The notes below the pieces were generated by a model. The model was not told where the DNA came from and ran no database searches. It saw only the letters and a program-made list of their open reading frames with translations. Positions 9,711 through 19,596 of a DNA stretch of 64,000 nt are shown here, piece after piece (position 1 is the first letter of the stretch; every line of letters starts with the position of its first letter). Source of the DNA: Cellulomonas xiejunii (lineage in GTDB: Bacteria; Actinomycetota; Actinomycetes; Actinomycetales; Cellulomonadaceae); assembly GCF_024508315.1 (NCBI RefSeq), contig NZ_CP101987.1:1798001-1862000 (forward strand). The letters run 5' to 3'. The translations under genes were made by a program, and so were the position numbers.

Positions 9711-9784
9711 CCGACGCAGCCTTCCCCCTGTTCGCACGTCCCGCCGCGACACGTCGCGCACCCGACCGAGGGCTCACCCTGTGA
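9707..9784 (+). CDS. possible 25-codon coupled micro-ORF between steA and steB
   Basis: A 25-codon frame fills the 70-bp gap between steA and steB exactly. Its GTG (9707) overlaps the steA stop by 4 nt, and its TGA (9782-9784) overlaps the steB GTG by 4 nt, the same GTGA arrangement used at most other junctions of this train. The peptide begins MTDAAFPLFARP and is basic with no cysteine and no membrane helix. It could be a real microprotein, a ribosome-relay ORF keeping steB coupled to steA, or chance. There is no homology evidence. Confidence 0.35.
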   Translation: MTDAAFPLFARPAATRRAPDRGLTL

Positions 9785-10857
9785 TCGACTTCCGCTACCA
9801 CATCGTCTCCCTCATCTCCGTCTTCCTCGCGCTCGCCGTCGGCATCGCCCTCGGTGCGGGACCGCTGAAGGAGACCATCGGCGACACCCTGACGGGCCAG
9901 GTCGAGGGTCTGCGTGCCGAGAAGGAGGACCTGCGCGCGCAGCTCGACGAGACCGGAGGCGACCTCGCCGCCGCGGACGCGTTCGTCTCCGCGGCGGGGG
10001 AGCGGCTGCTCACCGGCGCGCTGACGGACCGGCGTGTGGCTCTGGTGCTGATCGACGAGGTCCCTGAGGACCAGGTCACCGCCCTCACCGAGCGGCTCAC
10101 CCAGGCGGGTGCGAGCGTGTCGGCGACGGCGACCGTCAACGACACCTGGACCGACCCGGCGCTGGCCACGTACCGCCGGACGCTCGCGGGCACGCTCGTG
10201 TCCTACCTCGACCGGCCGCCGGCGGCCGATGCCGGGACCGAGACCGAGCTGGCCGAGGCGCTCGTCGCGGGTCTGGTCGGCGCGGACGCAGCCTCGCCCA
10301 ACGCGTTGTCGGAGAACGCCTCGTCGCTCCTCGACGTCCTCGCTGAGGGCGACCAGGCCCTCGTCACCTTCGCCGAGGACGTGACGCGGCCCGCCGACGC
10401 CGTGGTCGTGGTCTCGGGGACCTCGCAGGTGGCCACGGACGCGTCTGCGACCGCCGAACCGACCCCGGACGGCTTCGACCCGCAGCTCGCCCTCGTCGCA
10501 GCGGCCGACCGGCTCTCCGAAGGGGTCGTGGTCACCGGCGGCTCACGTGCCGGTGGCGACCTCGTGGCGGCGGTGCGCGCCGACGACCAGCTCGCCGACG
10601 TCGTCGCGACGGTCGCCGACTCGGCGAGCGTCACAGGTCAGGTCACCGTCCCGCTCGCCCTCGCTGCGGACATCGCCGGGCGGCCCGGGCACTACGGGTA
10701 CGGCGACGACCGTGCAGCCCTGCCGCCTGCCGTGCAGCTCCCGCCGGTCGACCGCACCCCGACCGTCCCGGACACCGGCGGCGCCGCCGGCGACGTCCCC
10801 GACGCCACACAGGGCGAGACGCCCGCCGGTGCGGAGCAGCCTGGTGGTGCAGGGTGA
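9781..10857 (+). CDS. steB: SteB / MctB-family membrane protein
   Basis: A 358-residue protein with one N-terminal membrane helix (VSLISVFLALAVGIALGAG, about residues 8-27) and a large extracytoplasmic domain that starts with a coiled coil (VEGLRAEKEDLRAQLDETGG). It belongs to the MctB/SteB family (Rv1698). The M. tuberculosis member was described as a copper-transport channel, while the C. glutamicum member pairs with SteA in cell separation. The latter role fits better next to steA and murJ. The GTG start is preceded by GAGGG 8 nt upstream. The C-terminal ~40 residues are Pro/Gly-rich. Confidence 0.87.
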   Translation: MIDFRYHIVSLISVFLALAVGIALGAGPLKETIGDTLTGQVEGLRAEKEDLRAQLDETGGDLAAADAFVSAAGERLLTGALTDRRVALVLIDEVPEDQVTALTERLTQAGASVSATATVNDTWTDPALATYRRTLAGTLVSYLDRPPAADAGTETELAEALVAGLVGADAASPNALSENASSLLDVLAEGDQALVTFAEDVTRPADAVVVVSGTSQVATDASATAEPTPDGFDPQLALVAAADRLSEGVVVTGGSRAGGDLVAAVRADDQLADVVATVADSASVTGQVTVPLALAADIAGRPGHYGYGDDRAALPPAVQLPPVDRTPTVPDTGGAAGDVPDATQGETPAGAEQPGGAG

Positions 10858-11726
10858 GCGTCCGCAGGCGCGCCGTGGTCGCCGTGGTCGCCGGCATCGC
10901 CACGGCGGTCGCGCGCGGCGGCCTGGACTGGCAACCGCCCGGTGGAGCGGCGACCTGGACGCGCACGAACCACCGCGGTGAGCCCGTGAGCCTGCTGGAG
11001 GGGCCCGCCGTGACGGTGGGCCTCCTCGCCGGCGTCCTGGTGGGCGGCGACGCGCGCGCGACCGCCGCGACCGCCGTGGCGGTCGTCGGGGGCGGAGCGT
11101 TCGGCCTCGTCGACGACCTCCGCGAGGACTCCGCCACGCGGACGAAGGGCCTGCGCGGCCACCTGGGAGCGCTTGCACACGGTCGGCTCACGACCGGGGG
11201 TCTCAAGGTCCTCGGGATCGGTGCCAGCGCGCTCGTCGCCGCTGCGCTCGCGCCGCCGGCCGGTGGCGCGGCGTCGCGGCCCGCATCCCGCGCGGCCGAC
11301 ACGCTGGCATCCGCGGCGCTGGTCGCGGGAACCGCCAACCTTTTCAACCTCCTCGACCTGCGCCCCGGGCGTGCGCTCAAGGTCGCCTCGGTCGTCGCCG
11401 CGCCTCTGGTGGCCACGGGAGGTGGTGCGGCAGCGGCCGCGGTCCTCGGCGCCGCGTCCACGGCCGTCGAGGCCGACCTGGCGGAGAGCGACATGCTGGG
11501 CGACTCCGGCGCGAACGCACTGGGGGCCGCGCTCGGCACGGCGCTCGTGCTGGGAGCGCCCCGGCCGCTTCGGCTCGGCGCGCTCGCGGCCGTCGTGGGT
11601 CTGACCCTGGTGAGCGAACGGGTCAGCTTCACCCGGGTCATCGAGCGCACGCCGGTGCTGCGTGAGATCGACGCGTGGGGGCGCCGTCCCGCGGCGCCGC
11701 GGGCGGGCACGGACACGACGCCGTGA
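10854..11726 (+). CDS. MraY/WecA-like polyprenyl-phosphate transferase family membrane protein
   Basis: A 290-residue multi-pass membrane protein resembling glycosyltransferase family 4 / PNPT enzymes (MraY, WecA), which attach a sugar phosphate to a polyprenyl phosphate. Recognisable pieces are NHRGEPVSLLEG near residue 39, GLVDDLRED near 84 (the DD motif), KGLRGHLGAL, NLFNLLD near 162 and DSGANALGAALG near 215. The usual DGxDGL that follows the Asn-rich motif is replaced by LDLRPGRALK, and no HIH-type motif is visible. The enzyme is also short. Activity may therefore be altered or lost. Both ends overlap neighbours by GTGA (steB and murJ), pointing to an envelope role. Confidence 0.75.
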   Translation: MSVRRRAVVAVVAGIATAVARGGLDWQPPGGAATWTRTNHRGEPVSLLEGPAVTVGLLAGVLVGGDARATAATAVAVVGGGAFGLVDDLREDSATRTKGLRGHLGALAHGRLTTGGLKVLGIGASALVAAALAPPAGGAASRPASRAADTLASAALVAGTANLFNLLDLRPGRALKVASVVAAPLVATGGGAAAAAVLGAASTAVEADLAESDMLGDSGANALGAALGTALVLGAPRPLRLGALAAVVGLTLVSERVSFTRVIERTPVLREIDAWGRRPAAPRAGTDTTP

Positions 11727-13372
11727 CGAGCGCCGGCGTGCGGCGCGGGGTGCAGGGGCTCCTCGGCGCGGCGGCCATGATCGCCGTCATCACCGTGCTG
11801 TCACGGCTGCTCGGCCTCGTCCGGGTCCTCGTGCAGGGGTACAACGTGGGCGCCGGCGAGATCGCCAATGCCTACAACTCCGCCAACATGCTGCCGAACA
11901 TCCTGTTCGAGACGGCTGCCGGCGGGGCTCTGGCCGGTGCCGTCATCCCGCTGCTCGCCGCGCCGGTCGCCGCCATGGACCGCGAGCGGGTCGGCAGGAT
12001 CGCCTCGGCGGCAATGGGCTGGACGCTGCTGGTGCTGCTCCCGCTCGGCCTGCTGCTGGCGGCCGCGGCGGGTCCGATCGGCGCGTTCCTCGGCAAGGGC
12101 GACCCTGCCGTAGCCGCCATGGCGCGGTACTTCGTCCTGGTGTTCTCGCTGCAGGTGCCGATGTACGGCATCGCCGTCCTGCTGTACGCCGTCCTGCAGG
12201 CGCACCGTCGGTTCTTCTGGCCGGCCTTCGCACCGGTGCTCAACTCCGCCGTGGTGATCGTCGCGTACGCCGTGTACGGCTCGATGGCGCAGGGGGAGAC
12301 CTCGTCGCCGGCGGAGCTCACGGCCGGCGCGCTCGAGGTGCTCGCGTGGGGGACCACCGCGGGTGTCGCGGCCATGCTGCTGCCGGTCGTGGGGCCGGTG
12401 CGACGCCTCGGTGTCCGGCTGCGTCCGACGCTGCGTTTCCCCGCTGACAGCGGGGGCCGGTTCCGTGCGCTCGCGCTCGCGGGGATCGGGTCCGTCGCGG
12501 CCCAGCAGCTCTCGGCGGCGGTCGTGCTGTGGCTCGCGAACAAGCGGCTGCCAGGCGACTTCGAGGGCTACACCACGTACCTGTACGCGCAGCAGGTCTA
12601 CCTGCTGCCGTACGCCGTGCTGGTCGTCCCGCTCGCGACCTCGACCTTCCCCCGGATCGCCACCTACGCGGCCACCGCAGACACCGTGCGCCTCGCGCGG
12701 GTCTCGGCCGTCACGACGCGCGCGGTGCTGGCCGCCAGTGCGCTGGGGACGGCTGCCGTGCTCGCGGGCGGACCTGCACTGGCCCGCGTGTTCGCGTGGC
12801 TCGCCGAGAAGGACGACCTCGCCGCCCAGGCGGCCGTCGCCGGGGGCATGACGTCCACCCTGACGGCGATGGCCCCCGGAGTCCTCGGGCTCGCCGTCGT
12901 CTTCCACGTGTCGCGCACGCTGTACGCGGTGGAGCGTTCCCGCGTCGCCATCGCGGTCAACGCGGTGGCCTGGAGCGCCGTGACGGTGGCGACCCTCGTC
13001 GCCGTCCTGACCGTGCCCCCGGGTACCGGCGTGTTCGCGCGGCTCGGACTGGGCACCACGATCGGCATGACCGTCGGTGGAGCCGTGGCGTTCGCGGTGC
13101 TGGCCCGCACCCTCGGGACGCCGGCGCTGGCGGGCCTGACGCGGACCGTGGTGGTCGTGCTCGCGGGCGCCGCGTCCGGAGCGCTGCTCGGGCGGCTCGT
13201 GGCCGACAGCGTGCTCGCGGTGGTGGGGGACGACGCCCTCACCGCGGTGGCCGCGGCAGCCGGCGGTGCGGTCGTCGCGGCCGGGGTCGTCGCCTGCGCG
13301 GTGGCGCTCCTGGACCGGTCGACCCTGGTGGGTGTGCTCCGCGCGGAGAGCGCGCCTGCCCTCCCGCGCTGA
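11723..13372 (+). CDS. murJ: Lipid II flippase MurJ
   Basis: A 549-residue MurJ/MviN-family protein with about 14 hydrophobic segments, which flips lipid II across the membrane. The family start LSRLLGLVRVLV and the early motif ANAYNSANMLPNILFETAAGG are clear. Conserved Arg/Glu/Asn positions of the central cavity follow, such as NKRLPGDF. The GTG at 11723 overlaps the stop of the PNPT-like gene. The longer in-frame ATG at 11675 would overlap that gene by 52 nt and adds a non-membrane leader, so it is not chosen. No cytoplasmic kinase-like extension, as found in mycobacterial MviN, is present. Confidence 0.93.
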   Translation: MTSAGVRRGVQGLLGAAAMIAVITVLSRLLGLVRVLVQGYNVGAGEIANAYNSANMLPNILFETAAGGALAGAVIPLLAAPVAAMDRERVGRIASAAMGWTLLVLLPLGLLLAAAAGPIGAFLGKGDPAVAAMARYFVLVFSLQVPMYGIAVLLYAVLQAHRRFFWPAFAPVLNSAVVIVAYAVYGSMAQGETSSPAELTAGALEVLAWGTTAGVAAMLLPVVGPVRRLGVRLRPTLRFPADSGGRFRALALAGIGSVAAQQLSAAVVLWLANKRLPGDFEGYTTYLYAQQVYLLPYAVLVVPLATSTFPRIATYAATADTVRLARVSAVTTRAVLAASALGTAAVLAGGPALARVFAWLAEKDDLAAQAAVAGGMTSTLTAMAPGVLGLAVVFHVSRTLYAVERSRVAIAVNAVAWSAVTVATLVAVLTVPPGTGVFARLGLGTTIGMTVGGAVAFAVLARTLGTPALAGLTRTVVVVLAGAASGALLGRLVADSVLAVVGDDALTAVAAAAGGAVVAAGVVACAVALLDRSTLVGVLRAESAPALPR

Positions 13373-13439
13373 GGTGGGCACGTGCGGTGACTCGCACGAC
13401 GACACGCCCCTGATCGACCGCGCCGGTCGCCGCGTCCGG

Positions 13440-13445
13440 TAGGGT
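13440..13445 (+). promoter_or_regulatory. -10 element of pyrG (leaderless)
   Basis: TAGGGT ends 8 nt before the pyrG GTG at 13454, so transcription should start at or within a nucleotide or two of the start codon. No convincing -35 hexamer at 17 nt. No Shine-Dalgarno sequence is available to such a transcript. Confidence 0.6.
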
Positions 13446-13453
13446 GGAAGCCC

Positions 13454-15117
<1,664 letters not shown>

Positions 15118-15121
<4 letters not shown>

Positions 15122-15726
15122 GCGACGACCTGCTCGTCGACGTCCCGCGTGAGCGGGACGTCGTGGAGCACCGGCTGCTGCACGACGGGCGGGTCTGGGA
15201 CCTGGTGTCCGACACGGTACGGCTCGACGACGGCGACGTCGTGCGGGAGTACGTCGACCACCCGGGGGCGGTCGCGGTGATCGCCCTCGACGACGACGAC
15301 CGCGTGCTCCTGCTCGCGCAGTACCGCCACCCCGCGCGGCACGTCCTGTGGGAGCCACCTGCAGGGCTGCTGGACGTGGAGAACGAGGAGCTCGTCGTGG
15401 CAGCGGCGCGCGAGCTCGCCGAGGAGGCCGACCTCGTCGCGGGACGGTGGTGGCGCCTCGTGGAGTTCTTCAGCTCGCCCGGCGGCTCCGACGAGCGCAT
15501 CACGGTCTTCCTCGCGCGGGACCTGACGCCCGTGCCGGAGGCCGACCGCTACGTGCGCGGCGAGGAGGAGGCGGACATGGTGCCCGTGTGGGTGCCGCTC
15601 GACGACGCCGTGGCCGGTGTGATGGCCGGCCGACTGCACTGCCCGACGACCGTGACCGGTGTGCTGGCGGCCGCTGCTGCACGTGCCACGGGCTGGTCCG
15701 GCCTCGTGGAGGTCACACCGTCGTGA
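15118..15726 (+). CDS. Nudix hydrolase, ADP-ribose pyrophosphatase type
   Basis: A 202-residue Nudix enzyme. The box starts at GLLDVENEE near residue 82 and ends RELAEEADL near 105, matching Gx5Ex7REUxEExGU except for A in place of the last G. The upstream QYRHP and PPAGLLD are typical of ADP-ribose pyrophosphatases, which hydrolyse ADP-ribose to AMP and ribose-5-phosphate. The GTG overlaps the pyrG stop. The M. tuberculosis homologue in this position (Rv1700) is an ADP-ribose pyrophosphatase. The exact substrate is inferred. Confidence 0.9.
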
Positions 15727-15763
15727 GGCTCGCGCGGGGCCCGGCGACGGGCCCCGCGCGAGA

Positions 15764-16843
15764 TCACGCGGCCCGGTGCCGCAGTGTGCCGAGGAACAGG
15801 GCCAGCACGGCCGTGAGGACCGCCGCGCCGAGCATGTGCAGGTTGACCAGGGCGATCGGCAGCCCGGTGAACAGCTGGACGTAGCCGACGAGCCCCTGGG
15901 CGAGCGACACGCCGAGCAGCAGGATCCCCGCGCGCAGCGGCCGCGCCACGCTCGTGACGGCGTCGGCCGCGGGGACGGGCGCGACGCCCCGCGCCGGCTG
16001 CACCGCACCGTCCGCGCGGTCGTACCTCGGGGCCACGACCTCGGCCCGGCGGGCACGTGCGAGCAGCGCCAGCACGACGAGCAGCGTGCCGACGAACGCC
16101 CACACCGACAGCGCGTGGACGCGGGCCATGGCGTAGGGGTCGACGGCGAAGCGGTACCCGACCTCGTCGTCGCCCGAGTGCGGTCCTGCACCCGTCACCA
16201 CCACGCCCAGCACGAGCATGACCGCGCCGACGAGCACGAGGCCCCGCGCGACCGTCCGCACCCGCGGGTCGACCACGGGCGTCACTGGTCCGTCGCCCTC
16301 GCGGGTGCGCACCAGCACCCACGCCGAGACGGCCACGAGGACCATCGACAGCAGGAAGTGGGAACCGACGATCGCAGGGTGCAGGTCCACGAGGACGGTG
16401 ATGCCGCCGATCACGGCCTGCACCACGACCCCGACGAGCGGCGCCCACGCCCACAGGCGGTAGTCGCGCGAGCGGGAGAAGTCGCGTCCCGCGAGCAGGG
16501 CGACCGCCAGGGCGAGGACGACGAGCACACCGGTCAGCGTCCGGTTGCCGAACTCGATGATCGCGTGGATCCCCATCTCCGAGTGGAACTCGGGCGTGAA
16601 GCGTCCCGGCTCGCAGTACGGCCACGTGGAGCACCCCAGGCCGGAACCCGTCAGCCGCACGGCACCCCCCGTGACGACGATGCCGATCTGGGCGACGAGG
16701 TTCGCGACGACCGCACGGGTCGTCCACCGCGGCCGCAGCCGTTCGAGCGCCGCGTCCGTCCTCGTGACGGCTGCCCGGAGGCGGCCCGTGCGCGTCGGCA
16801 CGGGCGTCGGCTTCGACGAGGGCGCGGGGGCGGTGCTGGTCAC
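15764..16843 (-). CDS. ctaA: Heme A synthase (CtaA/COX15)
   Basis: A 359-residue membrane protein of the COX15/CtaA family that oxidises heme O to heme A for cytochrome aa3 oxidase. About eight hydrophobic helices are seen. Signature segments are the first-loop GGAVRLTGSGLGCSTWPYC with its conserved Cys pair, the heme-ligand segment HAIIEFGNRTLTG, and LHPAIVGSHFLLSM. The GTG start is backed by a -10 TACCCT box 7 nt upstream. The SURF1 gene for the same oxidase is at 31612-32547. As in M. tuberculosis (Rv1456c), an ABC exporter pair and the suf operon lie next to it. Confidence 0.95.
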   Translation of the reverse strand: MTSTAPAPSSKPTPVPTRTGRLRAAVTRTDAALERLRPRWTTRAVVANLVAQIGIVVTGGAVRLTGSGLGCSTWPYCEPGRFTPEFHSEMGIHAIIEFGNRTLTGVLVVLALAVALLAGRDFSRSRDYRLWAWAPLVGVVVQAVIGGITVLVDLHPAIVGSHFLLSMVLVAVSAWVLVRTREGDGPVTPVVDPRVRTVARGLVLVGAVMLVLGVVVTGAGPHSGDDEVGYRFAVDPYAMARVHALSVWAFVGTLLVVLALLARARRAEVVAPRYDRADGAVQPARGVAPVPAADAVTSVARPLRAGILLLGVSLAQGLVGYVQLFTGLPIALVNLHMLGAAVLTAVLALFLGTLRHRAA

Positions 16844-16850
16844 GGGGTCC

Positions 16851-16856
16851 AGGGTA
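16851..16856 (-). promoter_or_regulatory. -10 element of ctaA (leaderless)
   Basis: Read on the minus strand this is TACCCT, ending 7 nt before the ctaA GTG at 16843. Start codon and predicted transcription start coincide. No Shine-Dalgarno sequence. Confidence 0.55.
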
Positions 16857-16949
16857 TGTGGCGCGGCCCGCCCGGCCGACGTGTCCGCTGGACCTGGTCG
16901 TGCGGCGTGCGTCTCATCACAGCGGCGGCGCCGGGGGCCTGGCCGGCTG

Positions 16950-17723
16950 TCAGTGCCAGCGGAACAGCCGAGCGGCGAGAGCGCCCAGGCCGGCCGTCCA
17001 GCCGACGAGCACGAGCACCGGGAGCAGCGGCAGCGTGCCGTCGAGGAGAGCGCCGCGCATCACGTCCCCGAGCGCGCCCGACGGGAGCCACGCGGCCAGC
17101 GTCGCGAAGGGGCCGGGGAGCCGGTCGGCAGGCAGGATCACGCCGCCGCCGAGTGCGAGCACGAGCAGCAGGAGGTTCGCCAGGGCCAGGACGGCCTCGG
17201 CGCGCAGGGTGCCCGCCACGAGCAGGGCCAGGGCGGTGAAGGCGGCGGTGCCCAGCACCAGACCCACCAGCGCGAGCACGGCGCCGACGGGGTCAGGCCG
17301 CCAGCCGAGAACCAGCGCGGCGGCCGCGATGAGCACGACCTGCACGGCCTCGACCGCGAGGACCCCCAGCACCTTGCCCGCGAGCAGCCCGCCGCGTCCC
17401 AGCGGCGTCGTCGCCAGCAGGCGCAGCACGCCGTTGCGCCGGTCGAACGCCGTGGCGATGGCCTGGGACGTGAAGGACGCGGTCATCACGGCGAGGGCGA
17501 GGACGCCCGGTGCCAGCAGGTCGATGCGCGCGTCGCCGCCGGTCTCGATCTCGATGAACGGGGCCCGGACGAGCCCGACGAGCGCGAGCACGGGGATGAC
17601 CACGGCCACCAGCACCTGCTCGCCGTTGCGCAGGATCATGCGTGCCTCGAACGCGGCCTGCGCCAAGACGCGGCGTGCGGCGGGTGCCGCCGCGGGCGTG
17701 GCGCCGTCGGTGGTCGTCGTCAT
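16950..17723 (-). CDS. ABC transporter permease (ABC-2 type)
   Basis: A 257-residue ABC-2 family permease with six hydrophobic helices after a short Ala/Thr-rich cytoplasmic start. Typical segments are VLAVMTASFTSQAIATAFDRR near residue 75 and the linker RRNGVLRLLATTPLGRGGLLAGK. The ATG overlaps the stop of the upstream ATPase gene by 4 nt, so the two form one exporter. The cargo is unknown. In M. tuberculosis the homologous pair Rv1457c/Rv1458c also sits between ctaA and suf. Confidence 0.88.
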   Translation of the reverse strand: MTTTTDGATPAAAPAARRVLAQAAFEARMILRNGEQVLVAVVIPVLALVGLVRAPFIEIETGGDARIDLLAPGVLALAVMTASFTSQAIATAFDRRNGVLRLLATTPLGRGGLLAGKVLGVLAVEAVQVVLIAAAALVLGWRPDPVGAVLALVGLVLGTAAFTALALLVAGTLRAEAVLALANLLLLVLALGGGVILPADRLPGPFATLAAWLPSGALGDVMRGALLDGTLPLLPVLVLVGWTAGLGALAARLFRWH

Positions 17724-18655
17724 CGCAGGCTCCGGCCGGTCAGGTCGAGGAAGACGTCCTCGAGCGTGCGTCGCCCCAGGTCGAGCCGCACCACGAGCAC
17801 CCCGCGCTCGGCGAGCCACGCGGTCGTGGTCGCCACGGTGCCCGGGGCGACCGGGCCGGTCACGACCAGCGACGTCCCGGACCGACGCTCCACCGCGAAC
17901 CCATCGCCGAGCCGCTCGCCCAGCCCTGTGGGATCGACCTCGCTCGCGGTGTGCACGACGAGCGTCGCGTCGCCGCGCGGGTCGGCGCCGCCCGCCAGCA
18001 GCTCGGGCACGCTGCCCCGGGCGATCACCGTGCCGTGGTCGACGACGACGACGTGGTCCGCGACGTCCTGCGCCTCCTCCATCAGGTGGGTCGTGAGGAT
18101 GACGGCCGCACCCTCGTCGCGCAGCTCCCGGACGAGCTCCCACACCGCGAGCCGGGACTGCGGGTCCATCCCTGCGCTCGGCTCGTCGAGGAACACGACG
18201 CGGGGCCGTCCGACCACGGCGACCGCCAGCGCGAGCCGCTGGCGCTGACCGCCGGACAGCCGTCGCACCGTGGTGCGCGCGAAGGCACCGAGTCCCAGGC
18301 GTTCGGCCAGCGCGTCCGTGTCGAGCGGGCGGGCGTACATGCGCGCCACGTGGTCGAGCATCTCGCGCGCCCGCACACCGGTCGGAAGGCCGCCGTCCTG
18401 CAGCATCACCCCGACGGCAGGGCGCAGCGCGGGGGCGTCGGCGACCGGGTCGAGACCCAGGACGCGCACCGTGCCGGCGTCGGGCGCACGCAGACCCTCG
18501 CAGCACTCGACCGTCGTCGTCTTGCCGGCCCCGTTGGGGCCGAGCACGGCCGTGACGCGGCCGGCCTGTGCGCAGAGGTCGAGGCCGTCGACCACAGCGC
18601 GCCCGTCGTAGGTCTTGACGAGGCCGCGGACCTCGACGGCAGGGGAGTGCGGCAC
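17720..18655 (-). CDS. ABC transporter ATP-binding protein
   Basis: A 311-residue ABC ATPase. Walker A GPNGAGKTT is at residues 39-47, the signature LSGGQ at 133-137 and Walker B VVFLDEPSAG at about 153-162, followed by the H-loop TTHLMEEA. The C-terminal ~80 residues form the extra domain typical of DrrA/CcmA-type exporters. It is translationally coupled to the ABC-2 permease (ATGA). The start GTG has a -10 TAGACT box 8 nt upstream, so the message is probably leaderless. Substrate unknown. Confidence 0.92.
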   Translation of the reverse strand: MPHSPAVEVRGLVKTYDGRAVVDGLDLCAQAGRVTAVLGPNGAGKTTTVECCEGLRAPDAGTVRVLGLDPVADAPALRPAVGVMLQDGGLPTGVRAREMLDHVARMYARPLDTDALAERLGLGAFARTTVRRLSGGQRQRLALAVAVVGRPRVVFLDEPSAGMDPQSRLAVWELVRELRDEGAAVILTTHLMEEAQDVADHVVVVDHGTVIARGSVPELLAGGADPRGDATLVVHTASEVDPTGLGERLGDGFAVERRSGTSLVVTGPVAPGTVATTTAWLAERGVLVVRLDLGRRTLEDVFLDLTGRSLR

Positions 18656-18663
18656 AGGGCGGG

Positions 18664-18669
18664 AGTCTA
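18664..18669 (-). promoter_or_regulatory. -10 element of the ABC exporter operon (leaderless)
   Basis: TAGACT on the minus strand, 8 nt before the GTG at 18655. Predicted transcription start is at the start codon. Confidence 0.5.
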
Positions 18670-18816
18670 GGCGCTCGCGGGCGGCGGGGTCGTGCGCGGT
18701 CGGTGTCCTGGTGGTGGACAGCCCGCACGGGGCAGGCCAGGGGCGCTCTAGCCTTCGCGACCAGGGGGGCGTATCCGGATCGTCCTCGTATGCCCGAGCC
18801 AGGCCGGGGAGGCCCC

Positions 18817-19437
18817 GTGGTCACGTACCGCATCGACACGACGACCCTGCGCGAGGTCCCGCAGGACGTCACCGCGACGTGGGAGCACGTGGAGCGTCTC
18901 GAGCGCCTGGGGACGCAGGGTGACGGCGAGCGCGTGGTGTGGCTGCGGATCCTGGGGGCACTCGTGTCGGCCGAGCGGCTCGCGTGGTCCGACGTCGTGC
19001 GCCACGGTGGCCCGGCGTCGTTGGCCGAGGTGCCGCGCCCGGGCGACCAGGACGTCCCGGCGGGTGCCTGGCGCCCGCTGCTGCGGCTGGCCCAGGTGCT
19101 GCACTGGCGGAGTCGGCACGACGACGCGGACGTCGTCGTGGAGGCGGTCCGCCGCGCGGCCCAGTCCGTCGCGGCCCGTCCCGATGTCGACGACGACACG
19201 TGGCGGGACTGCTCCGCGGTCCTGGCGTTCGCCGACCAGGGTCAGGGCAAGGTGCGCTACGACGCGGGGCGCTACGTCGAGGCCGTCCACCTGTTCACGT
19301 CTGCCCTCGAGCGCCGCTCGCGCGACGGTGCACCGGCGGACCAGGTCGAGTCGAGCCGGATCGCGCTCGCGGCGGCAAGCAGCCGGGTCGCGAGCGGCAG
19401 CGTCGTGCACAGCTCGTGGGAGTCCGCGCAGGTGTGA
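18817..19437 (+). CDS. uncharacterised TPR-like protein upstream of suf operon
   Basis: A 206-residue, mostly helical protein with no recognised family. A single TPR-like unit is visible near residues 145-165 (KVRYDAGRYVEAVHLFTSALERR). It has no signal peptide, membrane helix or cysteine motif. GTG 18817 is chosen because GGGGAGG at 18805-18811 precedes it by 5 nt; an in-frame ATG at 18790 lacks such a site. It is divergent from the ABC exporter. A TAGCCT box at 18751-18756 could be its -10. It ends 159 bp before sufR and may be an independent unit. Confidence 0.65.
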   Translation: MVTYRIDTTTLREVPQDVTATWEHVERLERLGTQGDGERVVWLRILGALVSAERLAWSDVVRHGGPASLAEVPRPGDQDVPAGAWRPLLRLAQVLHWRSRHDDADVVVEAVRRAAQSVAARPDVDDDTWRDCSAVLAFADQGQGKVRYDAGRYVEAVHLFTSALERRSRDGAPADQVESSRIALAAASSRVASGSVVHSSWESAQV

Positions 19438-19472
19438 GGTGCAGCACCTTCGTGCCGGGCAAGGGGCTTTCG

Positions 19473-19484
19473 AAGGTATGCCTT
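19473..19484. promoter_or_regulatory. AAGG-N4-CCTT palindrome in suf promoter region
   Basis: AAGGTATGCCTT is an interrupted palindrome (AAGG, TATG, CCTT) 22 bp upstream of the SufR-like site. It resembles half of a DtxR/IdeR iron box (AGGTtAgCCT core), but flanking bases match poorly. Possible second input, iron status, into suf expression. Weak evidence. Confidence 0.3.
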
Positions 19485-19502
19485 GCTTGCGGGGATGGAT
19501 TT

Positions 19503-19522
19503 CGGCAACAAGGATGTTGCCG
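19503..19522. promoter_or_regulatory. SufR operator candidate (CAAC-N6-GTTG)
   Basis: Perfect inverted repeat CGGCAAC (19503-19509), 6-nt spacer, GTTGCCG (19516-19522), 74 bp before the sufR ATG. The core CAAC-N6-GTTG equals the palindrome I recall as the binding site of the [4Fe-4S] repressor SufR at the sufR promoter of Streptomyces avermitilis. Autorepression of the operon by cluster-loaded SufR is therefore likely. Confidence 0.72.
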
Positions 19523-19596
19523 ATATCGAGCGCTGTCCTGCGTTCGTCCCGTGCGGAGCCGTCCCAGCCCCGTGCCACGGCTCCCGGGAGGTGCGC

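Noticed and set aside
13382-13440. A clear -35 element for pyrG
   Set aside because: Only a TCGACC-like stretch with a 20-nt spacer was found; not convincing.
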